A stretch of 64,000 nucleotides of DNA from Sipunculus nudus (lineage: Eukaryota; Annelida; Sipuncula; Golfingiida; Sipunculidae): contig CM049317.1 of the NCBI GenBank assembly GCA_026874595.1, forward strand, positions 63,399,118-63,463,117, written 5' to 3'. Of this stretch, positions 23,615 through 34,516 are shown one piece after another. The notes beneath the pieces are model-generated. The model made no database searches. It was not told the DNA's origin and was given only the letters and a program-made list of their open reading frames with translations. Position numbers and translations under genes: made by a program. Numbering within the stretch: position 1 is the first letter of the stretch; each line of letters starts with the position of its first letter.

Positions 23615-24426
23615 CCTATTATTTTCCGCATGACACATGACACATTTCAAATTATTTCCAATTAAGTTTTTTTTTAAATAATAGGGTATTATGTTTCTGT
23701 TATAGATTACTTCTAAACCGGGTTTAGATATATAATTTTGAGGAGCACACTCAGAAATAGAACCACAGTCTAATTCTTATTTTAGTATATTTCAATTCCA
23801 AAATATGAGTATTATTCTCTGAAAAGATGGGGAGGATGATTATATACCAACCCCACCCCTTTCGACTTTGATAAAAAGGATATATACATCACCCCCCCCC
23901 CCCGTTTTGAAGCCTCTGCATACACATAAACATACCATTACAGGACTGATGCACGATGCCCTGAGATAAGATTTAAACCTGTGCAGTACGCATGTAATAT
24001 GTGGGTCTACGTGATGGTTTTACACCCATCAATTCGACTCAATGAACCAGGTTATGTGGATATGTTGTAACGGATGGCAGGGGCGGAGTCAGAGATCGGC
24101 TGCATTCCGGGGGGGGGGGGGGTGCTTCCTCCTGTTCGACCTAGAAAATATAGAACAATGGATAATACACGTTTATTGCTGAAAAGAGTGCCGGATACTG
24201 CGTCTCACGCAGTCTTTTTCATTGCATTCCTGACGACTTGTTTACCTAGATCCGGCCGCATCGTGTTGATTCCACTTTTAATTATATCCTTTTCGTGTAC
24301 AAACACCAGCCTCTTCCACAGGCTCACGCAAAAGAAGCGCCACCTAGTGCCTGTGTAACAGATAATACAAACATGGGAGACATTGGAATATATTGACTGG
24401 TTTAAGAGCACAAATATATTGTGCAT

Positions 24427-24730
24427 ACTAAATCCGTATATCCAGGCATATCAAACCCGTATATCCAGGCATATCAAATCCGTATATCCAGGCATATCAA
24501 ATCCGTATATCCAGGCATATTAAATCCGTATATCCAGGCATATCAAATCCGCATATCCAGGCATATCAAATCCGCATATCCAGGCATATCAAATCCGTAT
24601 ATCTAGGCATATCAAATCCGTATATCCAGGCATATCAAATCCGTATATCCAGGCATATCAAATCCGTATATCCAGGCATATCAAATCCGTATGTACAGGC
24701 ATATCAAATCCGTATATGCAGGCATATCAC
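24427..24730. repeat. 23-bp minisatellite, about 14 copies
   Basis: The unit AAATCCGTATATCCAGGCAT plus ATC is repeated head to tail without spacers, about 14 times, with few changes. The open frame across it is a by-product of the repeat. Unit B has four copies at 40087-40190; unit C has at most one remnant near 59325. Confidence 0.9.
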
Positions 24731-25821
24731 CTTCAGGAAGTACCGTAATGCAAGGCAGAGAAAATTAATAGTTTGTGTGGACGATTTTTTTTTGCAGTCC
24801 TTAATTCGGTTAAATTTCATTTTTACTTTACAAATGTTGTATTGGCATTTGATCAACTAGTGTTCTATACAAGTGTCAAGCTACTGCGTGAAAATGGCGG
24901 AAGGGTTGATCAGGTCGTTAAGTTGCCATTCACGTCAAAGTTGGTGCCAAAGTATTCCAGAACTTGACGCTGATGGGCCTCACAAGTCAAGTTTATCATA
25001 CTTGGCTGAGTCTGACTCACAAGTGTACGACTCTGCTGATAAGAGATAATGGGGAAATAAATCCTTTACTCACAATGAAGAAGGGGTTCTAAATAAACCA
25101 TCTACGTAAGTATAACTGTACTGAAGAGAGTAGTGTAGTCAATTAATATATGTTGCGTAAGAATTGTATCCAGGCATATTATATCAACATTGTTTGTAGA
25201 AAGGAATCAACGGAATAAGTTATATTTTGCAAGCAAACTCGTCTGAAATGTAAACAGAAATTGTCAGTACTTTGATCAACTTTGATTTTGACGCTTGACT
25301 GCTGAGACACGTCGTTTTGAAAATAAATAACCTCTGTCCGTAGGGACGAAGTATAATTAGATAATTTAATGTGCATAACCGCTACACACAGTGTACAACG
25401 GTTATGTTGTACCACAAGTTGATACCCGTATTGCTATACACTAATTCGGTTAGCGTTCACTATTCCTTGGCTACTGTGATCCAGGATATCCACTGGTTAA
25501 AAGGGACAGTTAACTAGACCTTGGCGGCTACGGGTACAAAACGATTCGCATCTGCTCGATAGCTGGTCACCAATTAGCATATCCACTGCAATAGAGATCT
25601 TTTGCCGATTATGAACACTAAGGGTTCAGATCCGTTAAACAACAAAATAACAGAGTATTTGTCATTTCGCAAATAACAGATGTGAAGTAAATCGCATCTT
25701 TAGAGGCGAGGTTCCTGGCGGATTCTCCTTTATCTATATTTTTTTCCTTTAACAAAATATGAAAATATGTCATGCAGGATGTGTAAATATAGTTTATATT
25801 ATACACATTAATCGTATAGAT

Positions 25822-25937
25822 TCAGTTCTCGGTGCATGCGAAGCCTTGGACATTTTCATAAGTTTCGCCGTTTTGTTCAGTGCATGATATTAAATGTTCT
25901 TTGACACAGAAGAAGCCAGTTTCACCATTTATTATTT
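25822..25937 (-). other. Candidate alternative last exon of the receptor gene (unit A)
   Basis: Downstream of the tail exon, the minus strand has an acceptor ATTTCAG followed by 37 codons (ETGFFCVKEHLISC and so on) and a stop. It is read in phase 1, the phase of the extracellular receptor exons. The copy in unit B (41279-41394) has the same length and more cysteines (five). In unit C the acceptor AG is lost and stops appear. If spliced to the last CTLD exon it would give a secreted form. Speculative. Confidence 0.3.
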
Positions 25938-26077
25938 CTGAAATATGAAGAAATCATCTGGAACATAGTGGGTTATGTAATATTACATAATAACTTGAAA
26001 ATTCGTCCATGCCTAAATTCATAATCATCTATTTACATACTCAATAGATGAATTGGTTTTCAATCGAAGTCGGACAG

Positions 26078-26444
26078 TCAGTAGGACGTGTACACGGGGT
26101 TGTTCTCTACAAACATCGTCTCTTTTGTCACGTGCTCAAATTCCCTCGGCAGTCTCCCATGGTTCAGACCCACAGTCTGTTTCTGTTTGACGTAAACCGG
26201 CACGTCAGAGCCGTGGCGTGTTTCCGGGTTGGGCTCACATCCTTGTTCTGACACCGTTTCTTTAATTGGTAGCTTAGAGATTGATAAACTTGGTTCTGCT
26301 GGAGTTCTTGGAAGGGACCTGGCATTTCCATGCCCGTTATGTACCGTGTCACTAGGAGCGTAGAAAATTTCAGAGTAAATCTGTGACAGACCACGAGCAC
26401 TTCTCCTGATCGTAGCCAGGAGTCCTTTACCATTTACGCCGGGT
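26078..26444 (-). CDS. Receptor A exon, cytoplasmic tail
   Basis: Acceptor ATAACAG, phase 2. A 121-residue tail with a YSEI (Yxx-hydrophobic) motif near its start and NPVY four residues from its end; such motifs typically serve endocytosis or PTB-domain binding. The same length (367 bases) occurs in units B and C. No canonical ITIM was found. Confidence 0.8.
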
Positions 26445-28046
26445 CTGTTATGAAAAAAAATTACATAAAAAACACTCTTCAATTAGGTAGATACAAAGGC
26501 AAAACCCTACATCTAAAATACTTAAGGGAAAAATCTTATATATAAAATTTAAATCTATATTAGGCACATAAAGTATACATTATTCTAAATCTCGTTTCAG
26601 TTCTTTTAGGAGGTACTCAGTTTCTTTTATTTTTTTATTGACATTCATATAATATGTTATTATTTTATTTTCAAACAGTAAGCTATTTAAAGCATCCGGT
26701 AACTGCAAGCCTCTGTTTAGCTGGCTAATAATACACTGCATGACAATATCTGAAAAGTGTCTTTCCCCTCAATGTCTATCTACTTTGAAACGGAAATTTT
26801 AATTCATTGGAAAATTTAAAATTTCGTTTTCAACAAGACAGACAAACAGTAAAGGGAACACAAAAAAAAAGGAAACATATTTTTATTTGGTCAGCATTGG
26901 CTAACGTTATCTCATATAACATATCAATAACAGTAAACCAGTAAAATTGTAGGCGATGGCCAATAGTGCATGTACACATACGAAGTTCGACGCGAACGGG
27001 AATTCTTATTAATTATAAATTTGTGAGCTATCTTCTTCATAATACATCAACAGATATAGGGTGTTTCAAAGTAAAACAAATTCGACCCAGTAGAATGTAC
27101 TAAAATGTTGTAAGAGAATGTAAAACATGGCAGTATTGTCACAGAGAATTTTATGAGTATATCTCAGGTGGTATTTAACAAAGATAATGTGACTCCTTGA
27201 GTATAAAAAATGGCCTCTCCTGCGCCTGGGAACTCATGAATATCAGATTCTATCCAGATAACGTAATTATGGTTTCAATGCCTCTTACTAATTACCAGAT
27301 GCCTCCATATTGAGATAATTAAACCGATAAAAACTGTGGGTGACTTTTATACTGTAGACTGTGATAAAGTATACATGGCCGGTATACAGCACCCGTTTGC
27401 ATTGTCAAGGGCGCTTAGGTAGCATGAGAAATGAATGTTATGAGTTCCGTTAATAAGATGTTTTCTACGTGTTTAATACTAACTATACACCATGGATCTA
27501 TCGTGTATATTAGTTTTGTTAAACCTACCTCTCGTTGTCATGACAGCCGTGGTTAAGCAGCAGTTTGTTTTGTCCTCGGACCCGCATAGCAAGCCGGATA
27601 CAGCAGCCGATGGAAAGTATTGACACACAACAACATATTGCACAAACGGTTAAGACGATGATAAAATCTGAAATAAAAAGGAACAATTTGCATGATATAA
27701 AACAAACATCAGCCATGCTTATGCTTTCCTCTACTCGATGCGTGTTTCTACGTTTGTTGGCTTATCTGGTGAAAGTTCCTTGCAAAAATATATAACAGTT
27801 TAACACGAATAAGCACTCTGGCCATGGAAGACTCTATTGAATATTAAATTTTAATCCGCGTAACGGGACATACGGTTTAAATTGTTTGCTTTGGTGATGT
27901 AGTGCCCCATTTACGATATGGTTTATTATGTGTCTCCTTGCATTACGCATTCTGCATTGAAAAAACCTTCCCCCAACTTAACATTTGTAAATTCTATCTT
28001 AATGGCAGAAATATGACCAATTTCCCTCTCATTGTGTAGGCTCTCT

Positions 28047-28101
<55 letters not shown>

Positions 28102-30501
28102 TATATATATATCTGTGATGTCTTTTGTTGTTTAAATAGAAATAAGACGTATTAAATAAAACGTAGCCTTTTTATATCTCAATTATTGCACATTAGCAAA
28201 TAAATTATATTCTGCCTTGGGTATTTCTATCTTAATGAAATGTTTGGTTGCTATGGATAAAAAATGATAAAAAATATTCAATTCAATACATTTATCTGCT
28301 CACATTTATTCTTCAATGGTGGACAGCCTGTATCTGCAATCTTTCCCACTTTCGAGGAAGGGGTAACTGTAAAATTGTTTTACAACAATCGGTTAAACCA
28401 ATTATTCAAATTTAATACTTACTTGATAATCTTAAACAGTATGTCAATAATTAAATTCAAATATTATCTACTTGAATATTTAAAGTGCGACATGAATAGT
28501 ACAAAAATATTGAATATATGAATACAAACAATTTTATGAGGATACGCAACTTCAGGTTACCTAGGAATTTCTTTTCACTTTTCATATGTCCGTGAAACAA
28601 CTTTCAAAAAGTTCTTGTTTTCACTGATTATTTATGTCAGTGTTTCCTAAAAATGTACATATTGCAATTATGCTATGAACTAATCTTTTAATTCTCTGCA
28701 CTTTTTCATACAATTTGATATACATATATTGAATAATCGTATAACTATAATAATAAACAACTGACAATATAAGATATTTAATTTGAGATACTCTAAAAAT
28801 ATATTTTAACTTTCTATGTAATTCTGCAATGCAACAAGTTGATGTATGGTTTAGTTTTGCTAACTTGCTATATCAAAAATCGTGTAGGGACAGTACATTC
28901 TGATCAAGACACCCTGAATACAGAAGGAAGTTAAAAATAAATATTAAAGAAATGCCTACCTGGTGAGGATGTTGAGTAAGGGAGCTTCTCTGATAGTCCA
29001 CACATAGCACTGAATCTGGCTGCACACGAAACCACTCTCCATTGGTCAGATGCCAAAGTTCTTATGGTGCAGTCTCCGTCATCAATTGGGTTTTGAATAT
29101 TTAGCATAACCGGAGATATGTGTCCTACAAAAAAAAGGAAATACAGATCCGAGCAATTCGTTTTACTTATGAAATACTAGCACCTCAAACAGATGAAATA
29201 CGCAAAGGAACCTTGCCTGACACTGTAATGGGAATAGTGCGTGTCACATTTTTAAGACAAATTAATAAATGTATACGAGATTCGATAAGTGTAAACATGC
29301 TTCTTATTGTTCAAACACAGCAATACGGAATCATGCAAATTAACATATAAATTGAACAAAAACACTTTTAACATACTCTCAGAGTCCTTTTCGAAGATCC
29401 AATCTACGTTACGCCAGCCGACCCAGATATCATGTTCATGTGCAACGTAATTCTTTATATCCGCCCAATTAACATCCATAAGATTATATGTCCTGTTCAC
29501 CCACAGTCTGCCGCCAGAGTGTAGACATTGTACCTTTGCATTACCCCATTCAAGTTTCTCTAGAACAAGCTTTATATATCCTGTTTGCGACCGTCGACAC
29601 TTATACTGTGAAGACCAGTCGCAGGCTTAGTGGAACAAGGGAAAAATACCATGACACAAGGGTCATGGCCCTCAGCTGACCAACATTCCTTAACAGCCTA
29701 ACAAACAAAATAAAAATTTATAATCTGGAAACCCCCAAAAAAGTAACTTCATACGTGATCTTGAATTTTGACCTTCGGAACACACATATTGTATAGTAAA
29801 TCAATGAAAACTTCGTCACATTTCTTGGCGGAAGGATGTATTATTGGAAAGAGGTTTATTGAACAAACAAAACATCGGACAAATAGTGCCAAGTTGGCCA
29901 CAAAATTCCTGACCGGCATTTATAATTTTCTGATCCATCCCAATGTATGTTTTCTGATTATGATCTGTCGTTCCTCTAAATAAGACTGAAATTCATTCGA
30001 ATATTTCGAAAATAAACAGAACAAAAAGACCAAAATGCAAATTCTTATTCCAGGCTGATCATAAACGTCAGCAGGATTCGTTTGCGTGGATATCAATTTC
30101 TTTATTCACGCTTCAGTTCCCGCCAAAGAATACTCAAAATCTGACAATATGCTAAGCTTTTTTTTTTGTTTCCTACCAACACGATAAGGAAGAAAAGGTC
30201 AGTTGCTTAAGAATCATAAAACCTAGTACAGTTTAATCCATGAACAATTGTTAGCAATGTCGTTGCTGTTTAAATCTTTCATTGATACTTTTAATGCATT
30301 GTTCACACGGTGATGCTGATACATTATTGAATTACAGTAAGTAGTAAATCTTATCTCATAAAGTTAAACTTAACCTACGGGTTTCACACAAAGAAGGAAG
30401 TTTCACGGAACAGTTTAGAGCCTTTATTTCGTTTCTGGATTCCTGAAGTCTTATTGTAAGACATCTTCGACCTTTAGTGCGACCTGTAACCTTAGGTGTA
30501 C
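26078..30501 (-). CDS. Two-CTLD membrane receptor, copy A (5' exons missing)
   Basis: Exons on the minus strand: 30379-30501, 29377-29625, 28960-29124, 27529-27667 and 26078-26444. All join in frame (phase 1 up to the transmembrane exon, then phase 2). They encode the second half of CTLD1, all of CTLD2, one transmembrane helix followed by basic residues, and a 121-residue cytoplasmic tail. The signal peptide and first half of CTLD1 are absent, because the duplication junction lies 24 bases upstream of the first exon. Classical calcium/sugar motifs (EPN, QPD, WND) are not visible, so ligand binding is probably non-classical. All exons are open. Alone it lacks a start; it may be expressed only by splicing from the 5' exons at 47.7-48.3 kb, or not at all. 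Confidence 0.75.
26445..27528. other. Receptor A intron
   Basis: AT-rich intron between tail and transmembrane exons, well matched in unit B and shortened in unit C. Nothing coding seen. Confidence 0.6.
27529..27667 (-). CDS. Receptor A exon, transmembrane helix
   Basis: Acceptor ATTTCAG, donor GTAGGT. Encodes FIIVLTVCAICCCVSILSIG, then CCIRLAMRVRG, a single hydrophobic span with a basic stop-transfer end. The many cysteines at the inner border could be palmitoylated (inference). Confidence 0.75.
28049..28112. repeat. (TA)n microsatellite
   Basis: Near-pure TA run in a receptor intron. Unit B has one at the same place (43501-43557); unit C lacks it. Confidence 0.9.
28960..29124 (-). CDS. 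Receptor A exon, second half of CTLD2
   Basis: Acceptor TTTGTAG, donor GTAGGC. Encodes DDGDCTI, QWRVVSC and MCGLS, the last cysteine pairs of a CTLD, then a short Ser/Pro linker. Confidence 0.75.
29377..29625 (-). CDS. Receptor A exon, first half of CTLD2
   Basis: Acceptor CCACTAAG, donor GTATGT, phase 1 to phase 1. Encodes CDWSSQYKC, LEWGNAKVQC, SGGRLW and HDIWVGWRNVDW, the usual CTLD start. The acceptor choice is supported by frame; an alternative AG lies 20 bases inside. Confidence 0.65.
30379..30501 (-). CDS. Receptor A exon, second half of CTLD1
   Basis: Acceptor TTACAG, donor GTAGGT, phase 1 to phase 1. Shows CLTIRL, NCSVKLPSLCE, the paired cysteines and final CE of a CTLD. Confidence 0.7.
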
Positions 30502-30557
30502 CTGTAATACCAAAACCATGATCAGTATAACTGATCTTCATTTTATCTTGTTTTCAG

Positions 30558-30823
30558 GATCCCTGGATGTAGGTACAGGTAAATGAAAGCGCTCTGACAT
30601 ACCAAAGTTCAAGCATGTGGTACCATGTCCAAATAATCAAGACCCAGTGATACGCTACGCCAAGACCATCCCGTGGTGTAACCGGCTGGTGTTCTGCTCG
30701 AGTCCAACCGACGGCAGAACCTGTCGAGAACAACACTACTATGGCGCGGCCTCCTTTCGGTGTGGCTGCTGTCCGCATGAATGGCTGCCGAAAAACTGCC
30801 GTTATGGCTGCAAGAAAATGTAA
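30558..30823 (+). pseudogene. Orphan BRICHOS exon 5, copy B, with nonsense codon
   Basis: Same acceptor and length as exon 5 of copy A, nearly identical sequence. A single base change turns the glycine codon of the KGKR site into TGA at 30584-30586, before the cargo. No BRICHOS exons 1-4 precede it in this unit. All nine cysteine codons downstream remain. Confidence 0.85.
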
Positions 30824-31957
30824 ACTAATAAAACCGCGGGTAAGGTGAGATTATTTCACTTTTGTTATATTGCTCATTATTTTCCTACCTCACCGTCTGA
30901 TTCAATGACTGGCGTCAGACCCTGTTACCGATCCAAGGGTCTCAGGTTTCCAAATGACACAGGTCCTACTGATCTCTGTTGACTCTTATTAATATTATTT
31001 TTTATCAATATATAATATATTATGCATAATAGCAACCATTAAAACAGACAAGGATTCAAAATGCTTTAAATGTATTAAAACAGCAAGAATGGAATCAATG
31101 TTCAAGATATAAAAACATTTAAGATTTTAAACGTTTCACTCATATTACCACTTTATAGGTGTATAAGGAATCTTACCATTTTTACATGAACGTCAACAAA
31201 GAAAGATACAAATGAACAAACTTCTTTTTAATTTTTCTCGTGAATTATTATTTTCTTTGCCGTCATTCAAATCCAGAAGAATTTATCTTGAAGTATAAAA
31301 AAACCATATATATATATATACATAGGACGCACTGTCTATATGAAACCATCAAGACCATTTTAGATTCGATTTAATATCTTATGCGTCAACTGATGATATT
31401 CATAAAGCCAGCTCTTCAGATATTTAGTACTTTAATTATTTACACAATAAGGATATCAATTAGTAGTCATGTCAGATTAATGGGTTCACTGTTTTGACTG
31501 CTGGGAACTTCCTCTAAATTTCAATTACTGTCCCACATATTTATTCTATCAATATCACAAATAAATCACAAATAATTGTATTGGACATATATCTGTTTAT
31601 TGAGAATAAAAATATATTATCCTTTCAGGCAAGTCATCTGGCAAAGAAGCAAAAGCATAACTCGGCTCTATGATCTTGGCAACTTGTGTCCACACTCCAT
31701 TCGACTCATGACCTAGCACTTCTTTGCATATGGCTTATTCTTGCTTGCTGTCTAAAAACACGAACTTGTCGAAATGAATAAGGATTCCGCCCTTCATTAT
31801 CTACATTAGGAAACACAGGAAAACAATTTCTGTGCTGAGTAAGTTTATATTTCCATATTGGACTGTGCTTTGGCGCTTCACTTCTTGCAATACAATTTGT
31901 TATAAACAGTTGTGTTACTTTATTTATATGTGAGCGGAGTGAGTTACGACGTTCGGG

Positions 31958-32019
<62 letters not shown>
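31958..32019. repeat. (GA)n microsatellite
   Basis: Near-pure GA run of about 60 bases. Shorter or similar GA runs sit at the matching places in unit A (22760) and unit C (58079-58130). Confidence 0.9.
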
Positions 32020-32027
<8 letters not shown>

Positions 32028-32835
32028 AGTTGTCTATGCAATTGCCTGTTCCTATGTAAATAAGCCTGTATTTATAGCTTGGCGACACGACATGTAATTA
32101 TAGGGGTTTCAGATATTACATGTAGAGGGAACCTAACTTTAAATACTAGCCAAGAACAACCATTCTCCAGAGAGTAACGCTCCCGGGGCAGCGGAAATCT
32201 TGCGCTTCTAAAGAATCTACTGATTTTCCCGCTGCCTGCTTTGACCGTTTATGATGCACTTAAACACCAGGTGGTGCGCATGGGTCTGTCTCCTAAAAAA
32301 AACTGCTGATGTGTCAGGCAGCCAATCAAATCCAAGTCAACAAACACTCGACAGGCATCAGGCTCTGCCCAGAAACCACGTGTGGAGCAATTCTTTCTGA
32401 GCCTGTGGCATGTTCAATCGGTCGCCGGGGCGATGAGCTGTCACTCAAAACGAAATGAACAACATTGGCTTCATGTATTCCTCGCTTGGCTGGTAAACCG
32501 TTTTGTCTTCAAGCACATGGTCTCATCTGATTGGACCAAAATACAGTGCTCACCAAAAACTCACCAGATGGCGCTTTTCGAGTGAGCAACAGGTAAGATC
32601 GGCTCTGAAAAATCATCTTCTTTTTGTTAGAAATATCACCCACTAATGTTTATTATTCATGTGAATGGAAGTATATATGATCAGTTTTAAGTACTGATAC
32701 CCATATGTTATCTTTGACTGTTAAAAGGTTATATTTATGTGGTTTATTGTTGTAAGATAGTGTCTAACAGGGAACGTTTAGCCAATGTCAATGTTAATAC
32801 TAAAGCCTGAGGTACATTCAGACAAATGTTAACGA

Positions 32836-33753
32836 ATGGCCACTTTTGTATCTGCAAAAAAGCAAATTAAAGAAAAAAAAAGGGTCCTCAGTGATTCATC
32901 TAGGGGAAACTCGTTTGAACAAGAAAAAAAGCGTAATAAAGAGGGAGTTATGAGTTCATCTGAGGATTACCCGTTGTCCGCTCTAACTGAGCACAAAGAC
33001 GATGAGCCAGTTGTGATAGAAGACTCTGACAAATTTACACAAATGTTAGCAGTAGCTCTTGACTCTGTGGAAATTAAAATTGCCTTTAAAAAGATTGTTG
33101 ATGAAGCCGTAGATGAGAGACTGAAAGTGTATGATGATAAAATCAGGGAGCTCTCAAGTACGGTAGGGGAATTGCAAAATACTGTGGGTATGTTAAGGGA
33201 GGAGTTGGACAATCAACAGCAGTACTCTCGTCGGACATCAGTCAGGATTGTAAATCCGTGGCCAGAGCAGGAAAATGAAGATACGGACCAAATTGTGATA
33301 GATATGGCTAAAAACATGATGGACATTAACATAAACAAAACCGATATAGAACGATCACACCGTGTCGGCCGACCATTATCCTCAGGCAGGCCGAGAGCAG
33401 TCATTGTGAAATTCCTTTCACACAAAACAAAGGTTTCCTTCATGAAAGGAAAATCTCGACTGCGAATGTCTGGCGACAGAGCGAAGGGTCTCTTTGTCAA
33501 TGAGGATTTGACAAAATCACGAATGGCTATGCTCAAATGTGCATTGACCGCAAAACGCGAAACCCTTATTCAGGACTGTTGGACCACAGATGGCGTAATA
33601 TTTGTGAGGGACCGAGGAACGAAGGTCCTCAGGTTCACAAGCGAAACCAAGTTCAAAGCCTGGCACGAACAGTTGAAAAGTAATCCCCCCAGACAATATT
33701 CAGAAGTTATAAACAGTAACCCACAGTTAACATCCACACCAATAAGAACATGA
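32836..33753 (+). CDS. LINE ORF1 protein (RNA-binding, coiled coil)
   Basis: 305 residues. A charged N-terminus rich in Lys/Ser is followed by an acidic patch, a predicted coiled coil at about 100-130 (VGELQNTVGMLREELDNQQQ) and an RRM-like region with IERSHRVGR and RAVIVKFLSH, as in L1-type ORF1 proteins. In such elements this protein binds the LINE RNA and aids target-primed reverse transcription. It is open from end to end. The ATG is the first in the frame. No CCHC zinc knuckle was seen. Confidence 0.7.
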   Translation: MATFVSAKKQIKEKKRVLSDSSRGNSFEQEKKRNKEGVMSSSEDYPLSALTEHKDDEPVVIEDSDKFTQMLAVALDSVEIKIAFKKIVDEAVDERLKVYDDKIRELSSTVGELQNTVGMLREELDNQQQYSRRTSVRIVNPWPEQENEDTDQIVIDMAKNMMDININKTDIERSHRVGRPLSSGRPRAVIVKFLSHKTKVSFMKGKSRLRMSGDRAKGLFVNEDLTKSRMAMLKCALTAKRETLIQDCWTTDGVIFVRDRGTKVLRFTSETKFKAWHEQLKSNPPRQYSEVINSNPQLTSTPIRT

Positions 33754-34516
33754 CCGTTCGTTATTTGTTTATGATTATGAAAGTATACTTAAGAAGCGTT
33801 TTTTTTTAATTTCTAAGAAATAAATTTACAGTGTCTACTAGTACAAATTCTGTTTACATACAAAGTACTTGAGCAAGTTGGTTTCTGATCTGGTATAATT
33901 GTCATTTGACTAATTAATATTCTTCATTATGAGCAGATATGTGTACACTGGAAAACTGCAGAATGTATAAAGAATACGTATATATGTTGAATGCTGCAAA
34001 GAAACTGGGTGATACGTATAAGTTGTATACTATAATATTAGGAGCCGATCTTCCTTGTTATTAAAAAAAATTCTAATCCATCTCAAATTATATACTTTTA
34101 ATTCTCGGCAATGTTTATTTTTTTATTAAAGGCTCACTTCAGTGATCTTGTTCTATTTACTATAATTGTTTACACTTCATTTTGCCTATTAAAGACTCTG
34201 ATGTCTTTGTTCTCTCCTCTAAAGGCGCCACATGCTCTAACATTCACATCTATGTACCTTATAGAATTATGTCACCTGCATATTTATGTATCTTGTGTTC
34301 TGTCAGTAACAGATAACAAAATTACAAAGTACTCTGACAAAAGTGCGCTTACCACCTGTTCCCTTGTTGAAGTAGGTGCACTGGGCATGAACCTTGGATG
34401 TTTATTAATTATACATATGTCTTATATGGAAATTAATGTATTTTTGAGTATTAGTGCTTGGCTTCTATTGAGCAATTTGCAGACATTGACAATTTACAAT
34501 CTTAAGAGTTTTCTGT

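Larger units (their letters stand above)
22501..25821. other. Intergenic region between the convergent genes in unit A
   Basis: No gene seen. It contains GA runs near 22760 and 22955, (TA)n at 23488-23600, poly-C near 23890, poly-G near 24110 and the 23-bp minisatellite at 24427-24730. It has counterparts in units B and C. Confidence 0.6.
21328..30525. repeat. Segmental duplication unit A
   Basis: It starts inside BRICHOS intron 4 and ends 24 bases beyond a receptor exon. It matches unit B (30526-45950) at high identity over its whole length, apart from the LINE in B. The junction between A and B is sharp: ATCAG at 30521-30525 runs straight into TATAACT, which is the start of the unit. Confidence 0.85.

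Noticed and set aside
23387-23665. Open frames rich in Tyr-Ile on both strands
   Set aside because: They are translations of a (TA)n microsatellite.
24427-24730. Regular 23-bp repeats, possible CRISPR array
   Set aside because: The units abut without spacers and the setting is a eukaryotic intergenic region; it is a minisatellite.
26164-26433. Second conserved minus-strand frame overlapping the receptor tail exon (also at 41621 and 60300), and a plus-strand frame at 26048
   Set aside because: Open only because the tail exon is conserved; no start context, domain or splice logic supports them.
31706-32097. Open frames of Ser-Leu or Arg-Glu repeats
   Set aside because: They are translations of a (GA)n microsatellite; the same holds at 47.6 and 58.1-58.3 kb.
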